Positions 9,780 through 18,100 of a stretch of 64,000 nucleotides of DNA are shown in pieces. The stretch's first letter is position 1; each line of letters begins with the position of its first letter. This stretch comes from Pseudomonas viridiflava. GTDB taxonomy: Bacteria > Pseudomonadota > Gammaproteobacteria > Pseudomonadales > Pseudomonadaceae. The stretch covers positions 1 through 64,000 of the forward strand of contig NZ_UTBG01000106.1 in the NCBI RefSeq assembly GCF_900580675.1, given 5' to 3'. Made by a program: the position numbers and the translations under genes. The notes below the pieces were generated by a model that was given only the letters and a program-made list of their open reading frames with translations, was not told where the DNA came from and did no database searches.

Positions 9780-10782
9780 AGAGGCCCTGGCCTCCTGTGA
9801 CGCGGTCGCCGCGCAACTGCAACGCCTGGCGCCGCGGTTGGAGGAAGTCGCCGGTCGCCTGCGCCGCCAGCCACCGCAAGTGGCGATGACCATCGCGCGC
9901 GGCAGCTCGGACCACGCCGCCAGCTACTTCGCCTATCTGGCCATGCAGCATGTGGGCATCCCGGTGGCGTCATTGCCAATGTCGGTGGTGACCCTGTTGC
10001 AGGCGCCGATGAAAGTCAGCGGCCAGGTGGCGTTCGGTTTCTCGCAATCGGGGCAAAGCCCGGACCTGGTCAACAGCCTGCGCCTGCTGCGCAAACGCGG
10101 CGCCCTGAGCATTTCGCTGGTCAACGCCGAAGACTCGCCGCTGGAAGCCGCCTGCGAATTCCATGTGCCGCTGTGCGCCGGGCCGGAACTGAGCGTGGCC
10201 GCGACCAAAAGCTTTATCGCCACCCTCAGTGCCAGCGCGCAGTTGATCGGCCACTGGAACCAGGAAGCCGAGCTGCTGCACGCCTGCCACGCCCTGCCCG
10301 AGGGCCTGCGTGAAGCAGCGTCTCAGGACTGGAGCAGTGCCATCGACGCCCTGCGCGGCTGTCAGCAATTGATGGTCATTGGCCGCGGCGCCGGGTTTGC
10401 GATCGCCCAGGAAGCTGCGCTCAAGCTCAAGGAAACCTCGGCGATCCAGGCCGAAGCCTTCAGCAGCGCCGAAGTGCGCCACGGCCCGATGGCCTTGATC
10501 GGCGCGGATTACCCACTGCTGGTGTTCGCCCCGCGCGGCGCCGAGCAAGCCGGCCTGTTGAGCCTGGCCGCCGACATGCGCCAGCGCGGGGCCCGCGTGC
10601 TGCTGGCTGCGCCGGACGATATCGCCGAGCGCGACCTGACCCTGAGCCGCGCCGAACACCCGAGCCTGGACCCGATCCTGGCGATTCAAAGCTTCTACGT
10701 AATGGCCGCAGGCCTGGCTGAAGCCCGGGGCATGGACCCGGACCAGCCGCGTCACCTGAGCAAAGTTACCCGCACTCACTGA
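9760..10782 (+). CDS. Glucosamine-6-phosphate deaminase of the SIS type (NagB-II)
   Basis: A 340-residue protein with two SIS domains, related to the isomerase half of GlmS. It has no glutaminase domain. Motifs include ARGSSDHAASYFAYLAM, FSQSGQSPDLVNSL, SVAATKSFIATL and IQAEAFSSAEVRHGP. Its nag-operon position implies GlcN-6-P to fructose-6-P plus ammonia, replacing classical NagB. The likely start is TTG 9760, with AAGGAG six bases upstream at 9748–9753. The in-frame ATG at 9772 has no well-spaced ribosome-binding site. Confidence 0.88.
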
Positions 10783-10796
10783 GTGGCGTTTTCCTG

Positions 10797-13322
10797 ATGA
10801 GTACCGTGCCCATGTCCTACAACAATAATCAATTGACCCTAAGCGCCCCCCTCAGTGGCCCGGTGCTGACCCTGGGCAACGTTCCCGATGAAGTGTTCGC
10901 CAGCGGTGCGATGGGCGACGGTATTGCCATCGACCCGCTGAACGACTGCCTGCACGCACCGTGCGACGGGGTGATCATCCATGTCGCGCGGACCGGGCAT
11001 GCACTGACGATTCGCGCCGAGAACGGTGCCGAACTGCTGATGCATGTGGGCATCGACACCGTCGAGTTGAATGGCGAAGGGTTCGCGCTGCTGGTCAAGG
11101 AAGGCGCACGGGTAAGCCAGGGCCAGGCGCTGGTGCAGTTTGATCTGGACCGTATTGCGCGCCAGTGCAAGAGCCTGGTCAGCCTGATCATTCTCACCAA
11201 TGGCGAGGGTTTTGAGTTGCAGCCGGTGGCGGGCAAAACCGTCAAGGTCGGCGAGCCGTTGTTGCGCATTGTGACGCGTGCGACCGAGGCGCCGCAGACG
11301 GCTGTGGATAACGCCACGGCCGAGGCCAGCGCCAGCGTGCGCATCACCCACCGTGGCGGTTTGCATGCGCGCCCCGCCGCGCTGGTTCGCAAGACCGCGC
11401 AGGGTTTCAGCAGCCAGGCGCAGCTGCACTTCGGTGGCAAGTCGGCAGCCTGCGACAGCTTGATCGGCCTGATGGGCCTGGGCATCGGCGAGGGCGACGA
11501 GGTTCGCGTGACCTGTCGCGGCAAGGACGCCGAGGCGGCGTTGCAGGCGTTGGTCGCTGCCTTGTCTGTCACCATCAAGGACGCACACCATGCGCCGGTC
11601 GCCGCAGCGCCGCGTCGGGCAAATACCGAAGCCGGCATATTGGAAGGCGTGTGTGCAGCGCCAGGCCTGGTCTGCGGGCCGCTGTTCCGGTTGGCCGGCA
11701 TCGAGCTGCCTGCCGACACCGGCAACCACGCCGCCGACGAACAACTGCAACACCTCGACGTGGCGCTGGAGCAAGTGCGCAGCGAAATCCGCGCCACCCT
11801 GGACCACGCCCGCCAGCGCAAGACCCCCGAAGAAGAAGAGATCTTCGCCGCCCACCTCGCCCTGCTGGAGGACCCGGCCCTGCTGGAAGCGGCGACCACG
11901 GCCATCGAACAGGGCAGCGCCGCCACTCACGCCTGGCGCGATGCAATCCAGGCGCAATGCGCGGTGCTGCTGGCCCTGGGCAAGCCGTTGTTTGCCGAGC
12001 GTTCGAATGACCTGCGCGACCTGCAACAGCGCGTGCTGCGCGCCCTGCTGGGTGAGACCTGGCACTTCGAATTGCCGGCCGGGGCGATTGTCAGCGCCCA
12101 TGAACTGACCCCTTCGGACCTGCTGCAACTGAGCGCACAACAGGCGGCCGGCATCTGCATGGCCGAAGGCGGCGCGACTTCGCACGTGGCAATTCTGGCG
12201 CGCGGCAAAGGCCTGCCGTGCGTGGTGGCGTTGGGCGCCGAGGTGCTCGACGTGCCCCAGGGCCAGCGCGTGGTACTCGATGCCAATAACGGCCGCCTGG
12301 AACTGGCACCCAGCGAGGCGCGCCACGCCGAAGTGCACCGGATTCGCGACGCCCACAACCTGCGTCGCCAACAGCAACAGGCCCACGCCCGGCAACCGGC
12401 GTGCACCACCGATGGCGTGACCATCGACGTCGCCGCCAACGTCGCGTCGAGTGCCGAGGCCCAAGTGGCCTTTGAAAACGGCGCCGACGGCGTCGGCCTG
12501 CTGCGTACCGAATTCCTGTTTGTCGACCGCCGTACCGCGCCGGACGAGCAGGAACAGCGCCAGGCCTACCAAGCCGTGCTGGATGCGATGGGCGACAAGT
12601 CAGTGATCATCCGCACCATCGACGTGGGCGGCGACAAGCAGCTCGACTACCTGCCGCTGCCCGTCGAAGCCAACCCGGTGCTGGGCTTGCGCGGGATTCG
12701 CCTGGCCCAGGTGCGCCCTGACGTACTCGACCAGCAACTGCGCGCCCTGCTGCAAGTGTGCCCGTTGGCGCGCTGCCGCATCTTGCTGCCGATGGTCAGC
12801 GAAGTGGATGAGTTGCTGCAGATCCGCCAGCGCCTGGATGAACTGTGCGCCGAACTGGAACTGACCCAACGCCCGGAGCTGGGGGTGATGATCGAAGTGC
12901 CCGCCGCCGCGCTGATGGCCGAGCAACTGGCCGAGCATGCGGACTTTCTGTCCATCGGCACCAATGACCTGTCCCAGTACACCCTGGCCATGGACCGCGA
13001 CCACGCAGGCCTCGCAGCGCGGGTCGATGCCCTGCACCCGGCCCTGCTGCGGCTGATAGCGCAGACCTGCGCCGGTGCAGCGAAACACGGGCGCTGGGTC
13101 GGTGTGTGTGGCGCCCTGGCCTCGGACCCGTTGGCCACGCCGGTACTGGTGGGCCTGGGGATCAGCGAGCTGTCGGTGAGCCCGCCGCAAATCGCAGAAA
13201 TCAAGGACCGCGTCCGCCACCTGGACGCGGCTCAATGCCGGCAACTCAGCCAAAGCCTGCTCAACCTGAGCAGCGCCAAGGCGGTTCGCCAAGCCTGTAC
13301 ACACCACTGGCCGCTGAGCTGA
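10797..13322 (+). CDS. nagF: Fused PTS phosphotransferase EIIA–HPr–EI for GlcNAc
   Basis: An 841-residue polyprotein holding every soluble step of the phosphorelay. EIIA-Glc-like domain: residues about 15–160, with phospho-His83 in LLMHVGIDTV and His68. HPr: about 180–265, His190 in GGLHARPAAL. Enzyme I: about 280–835, His463 in GGATSHVAIL, PEP-binding end with SIGTNDLSQYTLAMDRD. It moves phosphate from PEP to the IIBC permease nagE, 26 bases downstream. A paralogue of the same architecture sits in the trehalose locus of this window. Confidence 0.95.
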   Translation: MSTVPMSYNNNQLTLSAPLSGPVLTLGNVPDEVFASGAMGDGIAIDPLNDCLHAPCDGVIIHVARTGHALTIRAENGAELLMHVGIDTVELNGEGFALLVKEGARVSQGQALVQFDLDRIARQCKSLVSLIILTNGEGFELQPVAGKTVKVGEPLLRIVTRATEAPQTAVDNATAEASASVRITHRGGLHARPAALVRKTAQGFSSQAQLHFGGKSAACDSLIGLMGLGIGEGDEVRVTCRGKDAEAALQALVAALSVTIKDAHHAPVAAAPRRANTEAGILEGVCAAPGLVCGPLFRLAGIELPADTGNHAADEQLQHLDVALEQVRSEIRATLDHARQRKTPEEEEIFAAHLALLEDPALLEAATTAIEQGSAATHAWRDAIQAQCAVLLALGKPLFAERSNDLRDLQQRVLRALLGETWHFELPAGAIVSAHELTPSDLLQLSAQQAAGICMAEGGATSHVAILARGKGLPCVVALGAEVLDVPQGQRVVLDANNGRLELAPSEARHAEVHRIRDAHNLRRQQQQAHARQPACTTDGVTIDVAANVASSAEAQVAFENGADGVGLLRTEFLFVDRRTAPDEQEQRQAYQAVLDAMGDKSVIIRTIDVGGDKQLDYLPLPVEANPVLGLRGIRLAQVRPDVLDQQLRALLQVCPLARCRILLPMVSEVDELLQIRQRLDELCAELELTQRPELGVMIEVPAAALMAEQLAEHADFLSIGTNDLSQYTLAMDRDHAGLAARVDALHPALLRLIAQTCAGAAKHGRWVGVCGALASDPLATPVLVGLGISELSVSPPQIAEIKDRVRHLDAAQCRQLSQSLLNLSSAKAVRQACTHHWPLS

Positions 13323-13348
13323 CAACAACAAGAAAAAGGAGACCCGCC

Positions 13349-15052
13349 ATGTATCAGATTTTCATCGAAGGGCTGCAACGCCTGGGCCGTGCATTGATGC
13401 TGCCCATCGCCATCTTGCCGATTGCCGGCCTGCTGCTGCGCCTGGGTGACACCGACCTGCTCAACATCGCCGTGATGCACGACGCCGGGCAGGCGATTTT
13501 CGCCAACCTGGCGCTGATCTTCGCCATCGGCATTGCCGTGGGTTTTGCCCGCGACAACAACGGCACGGCCGGGCTGGCCGGTGCGATTGGCTACCTGGTG
13601 ATGGTCTCCACGCTCAAGGTGATGGACACCAGCATCAACATGGGCATGCTCGCCGGTATCGCCAGCGGCTTGATGGCCGGTGCACTGTACAACCGCTTCA
13701 AGGACATCAAGTTGCCGGAGTACCTGGCGTTCTTTGGCGGGCGACGGTTCGTGCCGATTGTCACCGGGTTCTCGGCGGTGGCGCTGGGGGTGATCTTCGG
13801 GCTGATCTGGCCGCCGATCCAGAACGGCATCAACAGCTTTGGCGTGTTGCTGATGGAAAGCGGCAGCTTTGGCGCGTTCGTGTTTGGTGTGTTCAACCGC
13901 CTGCTGATCGTCACCGGTTTGCACCACATCCTCAACAACATGGCCTGGTTTGTGTTCGGTTCGTTCACCGATCCGGCGACCGGCGCGGTGGTTACCGGTG
14001 ACCTGACCCGCTACTTCGCCGGCGACCCGAAAGGTGGCCAGTTCATGACCGGCATGTTCCCGGTAATGCTTTTCGGCCTGCCCGCCGCGTGCCTGGCGAT
14101 GTACCGCAACGCCCTGCCGGAGCGACGTAAAGTCATGGGCGGGATCCTCCTGTCGATGGCCCTGACCTCCTTCCTCACCGGGGTCACCGAGCCGATCGAG
14201 TTCGCCTTTATGTTCCTCGCGCCGTTCCTGTATTTGCTGCATGCGCTGCTCACCGGCCTGTCGATGGCCGTGACCAACATGCTGAATATCCACCTCGGTT
14301 TTACTTTCTCCGGTGGGTTTATCGACATGGTGCTCGGCTGGGGCAAATCCACCAATGGCTGGCTGGTGGTGCCGGTCGGCCTGGCGTATGCGCTGATTTA
14401 CTACAGCGTGTTCAACTACTGCATCCGTCGCTTCAACCTGAAGACGCCGGGGCGCGAAGATATCCAGGTGGTGCAGGCCGAAGCGATGAGCGACAACCAG
14501 CGCGCCGGTGCCTATATCCGTGCCCTCGGCGGCGCCGGGAATTTGCTCAGCGTCGGCGCCTGCACCACCCGCCTGCGCCTGGACATGGTCGATCGCAACA
14601 AAGCCGTGGACGCAGACCTGAAAGCGCTCGGCGCCATGGCCGTGGTTCGCCCCGGCAACGGCGGCAGCTTGCAAGTAGTCGTAGGGCCGATGGCCGACAG
14701 CATCGCCGATGAAATTCGCCTGGCCATGCCGGGGTTTGTCGCCGCTGAACCGGTTGCGGTTGCGGTTGCGCCTGTGGATAAGCCGGTTGCGGTGAATGTG
14801 CTGGAAGCCGAGCAGTGGCTGAGCGCATTGGGCGGCCGCGCGAATGTGCGGCAGCTGGATGCAGTGGCCATGACCCGGCTGCGCGTGGAGCTGGGAGATG
14901 ACTCGGTGCTCTCCGAAGCCCAACTGACGGCACTCGGTTGCCAGGGCGTCAGCCAGCTGGACAGCGGTGTTTGGCACTTGCTGATTGGTGACAAGGCGTC
15001 CGGGTTGGGTGAGGCGCTGGAGCGGTTGGTTAGCCGCCCGATCAACGCATGA
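13349..15052 (+). CDS. nagE: PTS N-acetylglucosamine permease IIBC, with an extra Cys-less IIB-like domain
   Basis: A 567-residue inner-membrane transporter that takes up and phosphorylates GlcNAc. EIIC fills about residues 1–365 (start MYQIFIEGLQRLGRALMLP; later VTGLHHILNNMAWF and GVTEPIEFAFMFLAP). EIIB follows at about 385–460 with phospho-Cys405 in VGACTTRLRL. After a valine/alanine/proline-rich linker comes a second IIB-like domain (about 485–560) where that position is Ala507 (AVAMTRLRVEL). The start at 13349 has AAGGAGA upstream; the frame is open back to 13106 inside nagF but that is not coding. Confidence 0.94.
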   Translation: MYQIFIEGLQRLGRALMLPIAILPIAGLLLRLGDTDLLNIAVMHDAGQAIFANLALIFAIGIAVGFARDNNGTAGLAGAIGYLVMVSTLKVMDTSINMGMLAGIASGLMAGALYNRFKDIKLPEYLAFFGGRRFVPIVTGFSAVALGVIFGLIWPPIQNGINSFGVLLMESGSFGAFVFGVFNRLLIVTGLHHILNNMAWFVFGSFTDPATGAVVTGDLTRYFAGDPKGGQFMTGMFPVMLFGLPAACLAMYRNALPERRKVMGGILLSMALTSFLTGVTEPIEFAFMFLAPFLYLLHALLTGLSMAVTNMLNIHLGFTFSGGFIDMVLGWGKSTNGWLVVPVGLAYALIYYSVFNYCIRRFNLKTPGREDIQVVQAEAMSDNQRAGAYIRALGGAGNLLSVGACTTRLRLDMVDRNKAVDADLKALGAMAVVRPGNGGSLQVVVGPMADSIADEIRLAMPGFVAAEPVAVAVAPVDKPVAVNVLEAEQWLSALGGRANVRQLDAVAMTRLRVELGDDSVLSEAQLTALGCQGVSQLDSGVWHLLIGDKASGLGEALERLVSRPINA

Positions 15053-15065
15053 CGCAAGGTTGATT

Positions 15066-15080
15066 GGGCGTTCCGCGCCC
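15066..15080 (+). terminator. Possible weak hairpin after nagE
   Basis: A short GGGCG…CGCCC hairpin 13 bases after the nagE stop. It has no proper T-tract, so it is at best a weak end to the nag operon. Confidence 0.25.
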
Positions 15081-15117
15081 TTCGACTACTTATCTACAGC
15101 CGCATCGCACGCCGCCC

Positions 15118-15152
15118 TCTCCATGCTGAGCCCCTTACCCTCAGCATGGAGA
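15118..15152 (+). promoter_or_regulatory. Perfect 13-bp hairpin covering the toxin gene's ribosome-binding site
   Basis: TCTCCATGCTGAG (15118–15130) and CTCAGCATGGAGA (15140–15152) are exact inverted repeats around a 9-base loop. The 3' arm contains GGAGA (15148–15152), the only good Shine–Dalgarno sequence for GTG 15161, and also the in-frame ATG 15146. In RNA the stem would hide both. It could also be a DNA-level dyad for a regulator. Confidence 0.6.
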
Positions 15153-15160
15153 ACGTGCCC

Positions 15161-18100
15161 GTGAGCACTTCCACCCCCCCGCCGTCCTTTGACGAGATCA
15201 AAGGCGCGCTGCACCAGATCGGCCATCACCTGCTCCAGACCCAGGCGCCATTGCTGCGCGACTACAAGCCCACTGCCGAGCAGGCTTATCTGGAACGCGT
15301 GAACGCAATTCTGAAGCCCTACCACCAGGCTTTCCTGCACAAGAGCCGTGCGCTCTATCAGTCACTACAGGGCAGCGACCTGCGCAGCGCGCAAGGAACC
15401 GCGCTGATCACCCAGCTGAAAAACAGTTTGGACACTCAGCTTCTGGACATGGACGCGCGCGACCCGGTGGACGGTAAATCACGCAAAAGCTTCATGACCT
15501 ATGACGCCGGCTTCACCGCCCTGGAAAACGAAGCCAGGCTTGGCGTTCAGGACCGCCTGTTGCAGCCGCAGGACAGCGCAATGGTCGCAAGCATGAGCCT
15601 GGCGCCAGACCTGCGTCCGGGCCTGTACGCCCTGAGGTTTGGCTACCAGGATGAAACCGTGGAGCTGGCCGGTGCGTTTGTCGCGACGGAAAAAAACAGC
15701 CCACAGGTCGCTGACCTGGCGTCCACCGAAGCGGTTGGCCGAGTCTTGCTCTTCACCCCTTTGCGCGGGATCGAGCCTTTTGACTCACTGGCCGAACTCG
15801 ACACTCGCCTGATGCAACTCTTCGATCACCCCACCGGCCGGGCTGAGTTCTTGACCCTGTTGCCCAAGCGTTACCATGCCTTGACGGCCGCGGGTATCTG
15901 GCCACTGGCGCTGTCGAGCATCAGTGAAAAACCGTTGTTCGAGCACCTTTTCGACACGCAGGTGGAAAAGCGCACCCAGGATATCGCCCGCGCCTTGAGC
16001 TTTGCCGATAACCCCCTGCATGACGCCACGCAGCTGATGGACGCCCTCGACTGCGCGATTTCTATTACCCCGCCCGACCTCAGTGCCCGCCTTGAGCTGC
16101 GTGCCCAGGCCTTGCTCGAACGCCATTTGCGACTCGGCGCACCAGCCTGGTATCGCAGCGCCAGCGAGTTGCAGCGCGCCGCACTGGCCGAGCACCTGGG
16201 GCATTACAACCGTGCGCGCCAAACCCTGCTCGACCTGCTCGGCCCAGTGACCACACCGCAGGCGCTGGCCCGTTACCAGTGGCTGGAGCGCTTGAGCGAT
16301 GACCTGCAAATCGACGAGGTGCTCCCAGAGCACGTGCACGTCACGACCCAGCGCATGATGGCTGGCATAGGGCCCTACGCGCATCAGCGCAACCTGATCG
16401 AGTTGGCCCTGCGGGGCTTGCATACCGGCGACGAACTGCCGGGGTCGGACTTTTTGCGAAACACGACGCTCACCTATCACGACAAAGCATTGCCCGAGGC
16501 CTATCAAGACCTGACGCCCGCCTGGATCGCTCAACAGTTGGGTAATTGGCAGCCGCGTATCGACTTTTACGACCAGCAAAAACAACTGCATGCCCTTGAG
16601 CAAACCCGGCAGGCAGTAGAGCGCATGCTGGATCAGCGGATGAATGCACTGGCTTATATCGCGGTGCTGCAAGGGCATTTGACCGAGGCGGATTTCCAGC
16701 TGATCCAGCGTCTGCGTGAAGGCGCCGACCCGCACCTGAGCGCCGCCAGTCTGGGCGCCAGCGCATTGTCGCTGCACGGTGCGCAACTCCAGGACCTGTG
16801 GGTGCTGCGCCAGGTGGACGCCAACGGCGTGGTGAAACGCTTGCTGTTATGTACCCCCGAAGCACCACGTGCCCAGCAGTTCCAGGCCTTCACCCGTGAG
16901 GCTGATTGCCAGTCGCACATCATCGACTGGGCGAAGGACAAGGCACGCAGCAGCATGGCGAACTACCTGATCACACGGGCGCCCTTGCGTTTTCGCGGCA
17001 CGCTGCAAACCGTGCTGGAGGGCCTGAGCTTCAAACCCGCCGACCGGGAGTTTCAAAAAATCACGCTCAACCTTGCGGCCAGCCACCAGGATTGCCTGCG
17101 GTCGATGGCGGAGCATGTGTTGCGCACCCGTGTCGACGACTACGAGTTCAGTACGCCGGGCTGGTATCGCTCGGCCAGTGTCGAGGCGCGCCGCAAACTG
17201 GTGACCCTGAACGAGAACATCGAAAACACGCTGCAGACCTATGACCGCCAGGCCTTTTCCGAGCACAACTTCCAGAGTTTCTCCAGCTACGTGCATGAAC
17301 AAGCCAAGAAGCGCTTGAATCAATTGCTTGGGCGCCGCCGGAACGACGTCGATCCAGACACCGTATGGGCCTACTCCCCGGCTGGATTAATCGGCGCCTG
17401 GACAGCCCCGCCGCTGACCTACACCCAGCTGTACCGCGACGGCTACGCCGATGGCCTAGGGTTTCTCGATGAAAAATTTTCTCGCGCGGCCAGCTTCAGG
17501 GGGCCGCAGGGTATCGACCTGAAAGCGCTGACCGCCGAAAGCGTCGCACGCTCGGTCACCGGGGTCTGGGTCGGCGAACGCTACGTCAGTAAAGTCCGCG
17601 CAGAGTTGTTGGACGTTACCGACTCTTCGTACGAATTCAGGCGCAATGCCGTGCTGGCCATCACCCAATGGCAGATGCAAAGCGCAGCTGTTGAATGCCA
17701 GCTGCAGGGGCACATTGCCAGGGTGGACCTGGAGTGGCTGGAACGCAGCATCGCCAGCCTGGGCGACTCTGCGGCAAGCACGCGCAACAACTTCGCGCTC
17801 CGCCGCCTGATGATCGACGGCGATTGGGTGATCGACACCTGGTTGTTCAGCCACGCAGATAATCCCGTATTGCTCTACACCCCCAAGGCGCCCGACGGCA
17901 TCAGCTTTCGCCCGGCCAGGTTGTTCAATTACCTGCTGAAAAAACAGCCCGGCATGATTGCCTACCTCACAGAGCGGGTCGGTGTGCAATCGCAAACCAG
18001 GGTCCGCACGTTTCTGGAGCAAGCCCAGAAACAACTCCCCGAACAGTTGGATAAAACCAGTGTGAGTCCCGCGCGTTATGACCCCACCCGTTCCGTGGTG

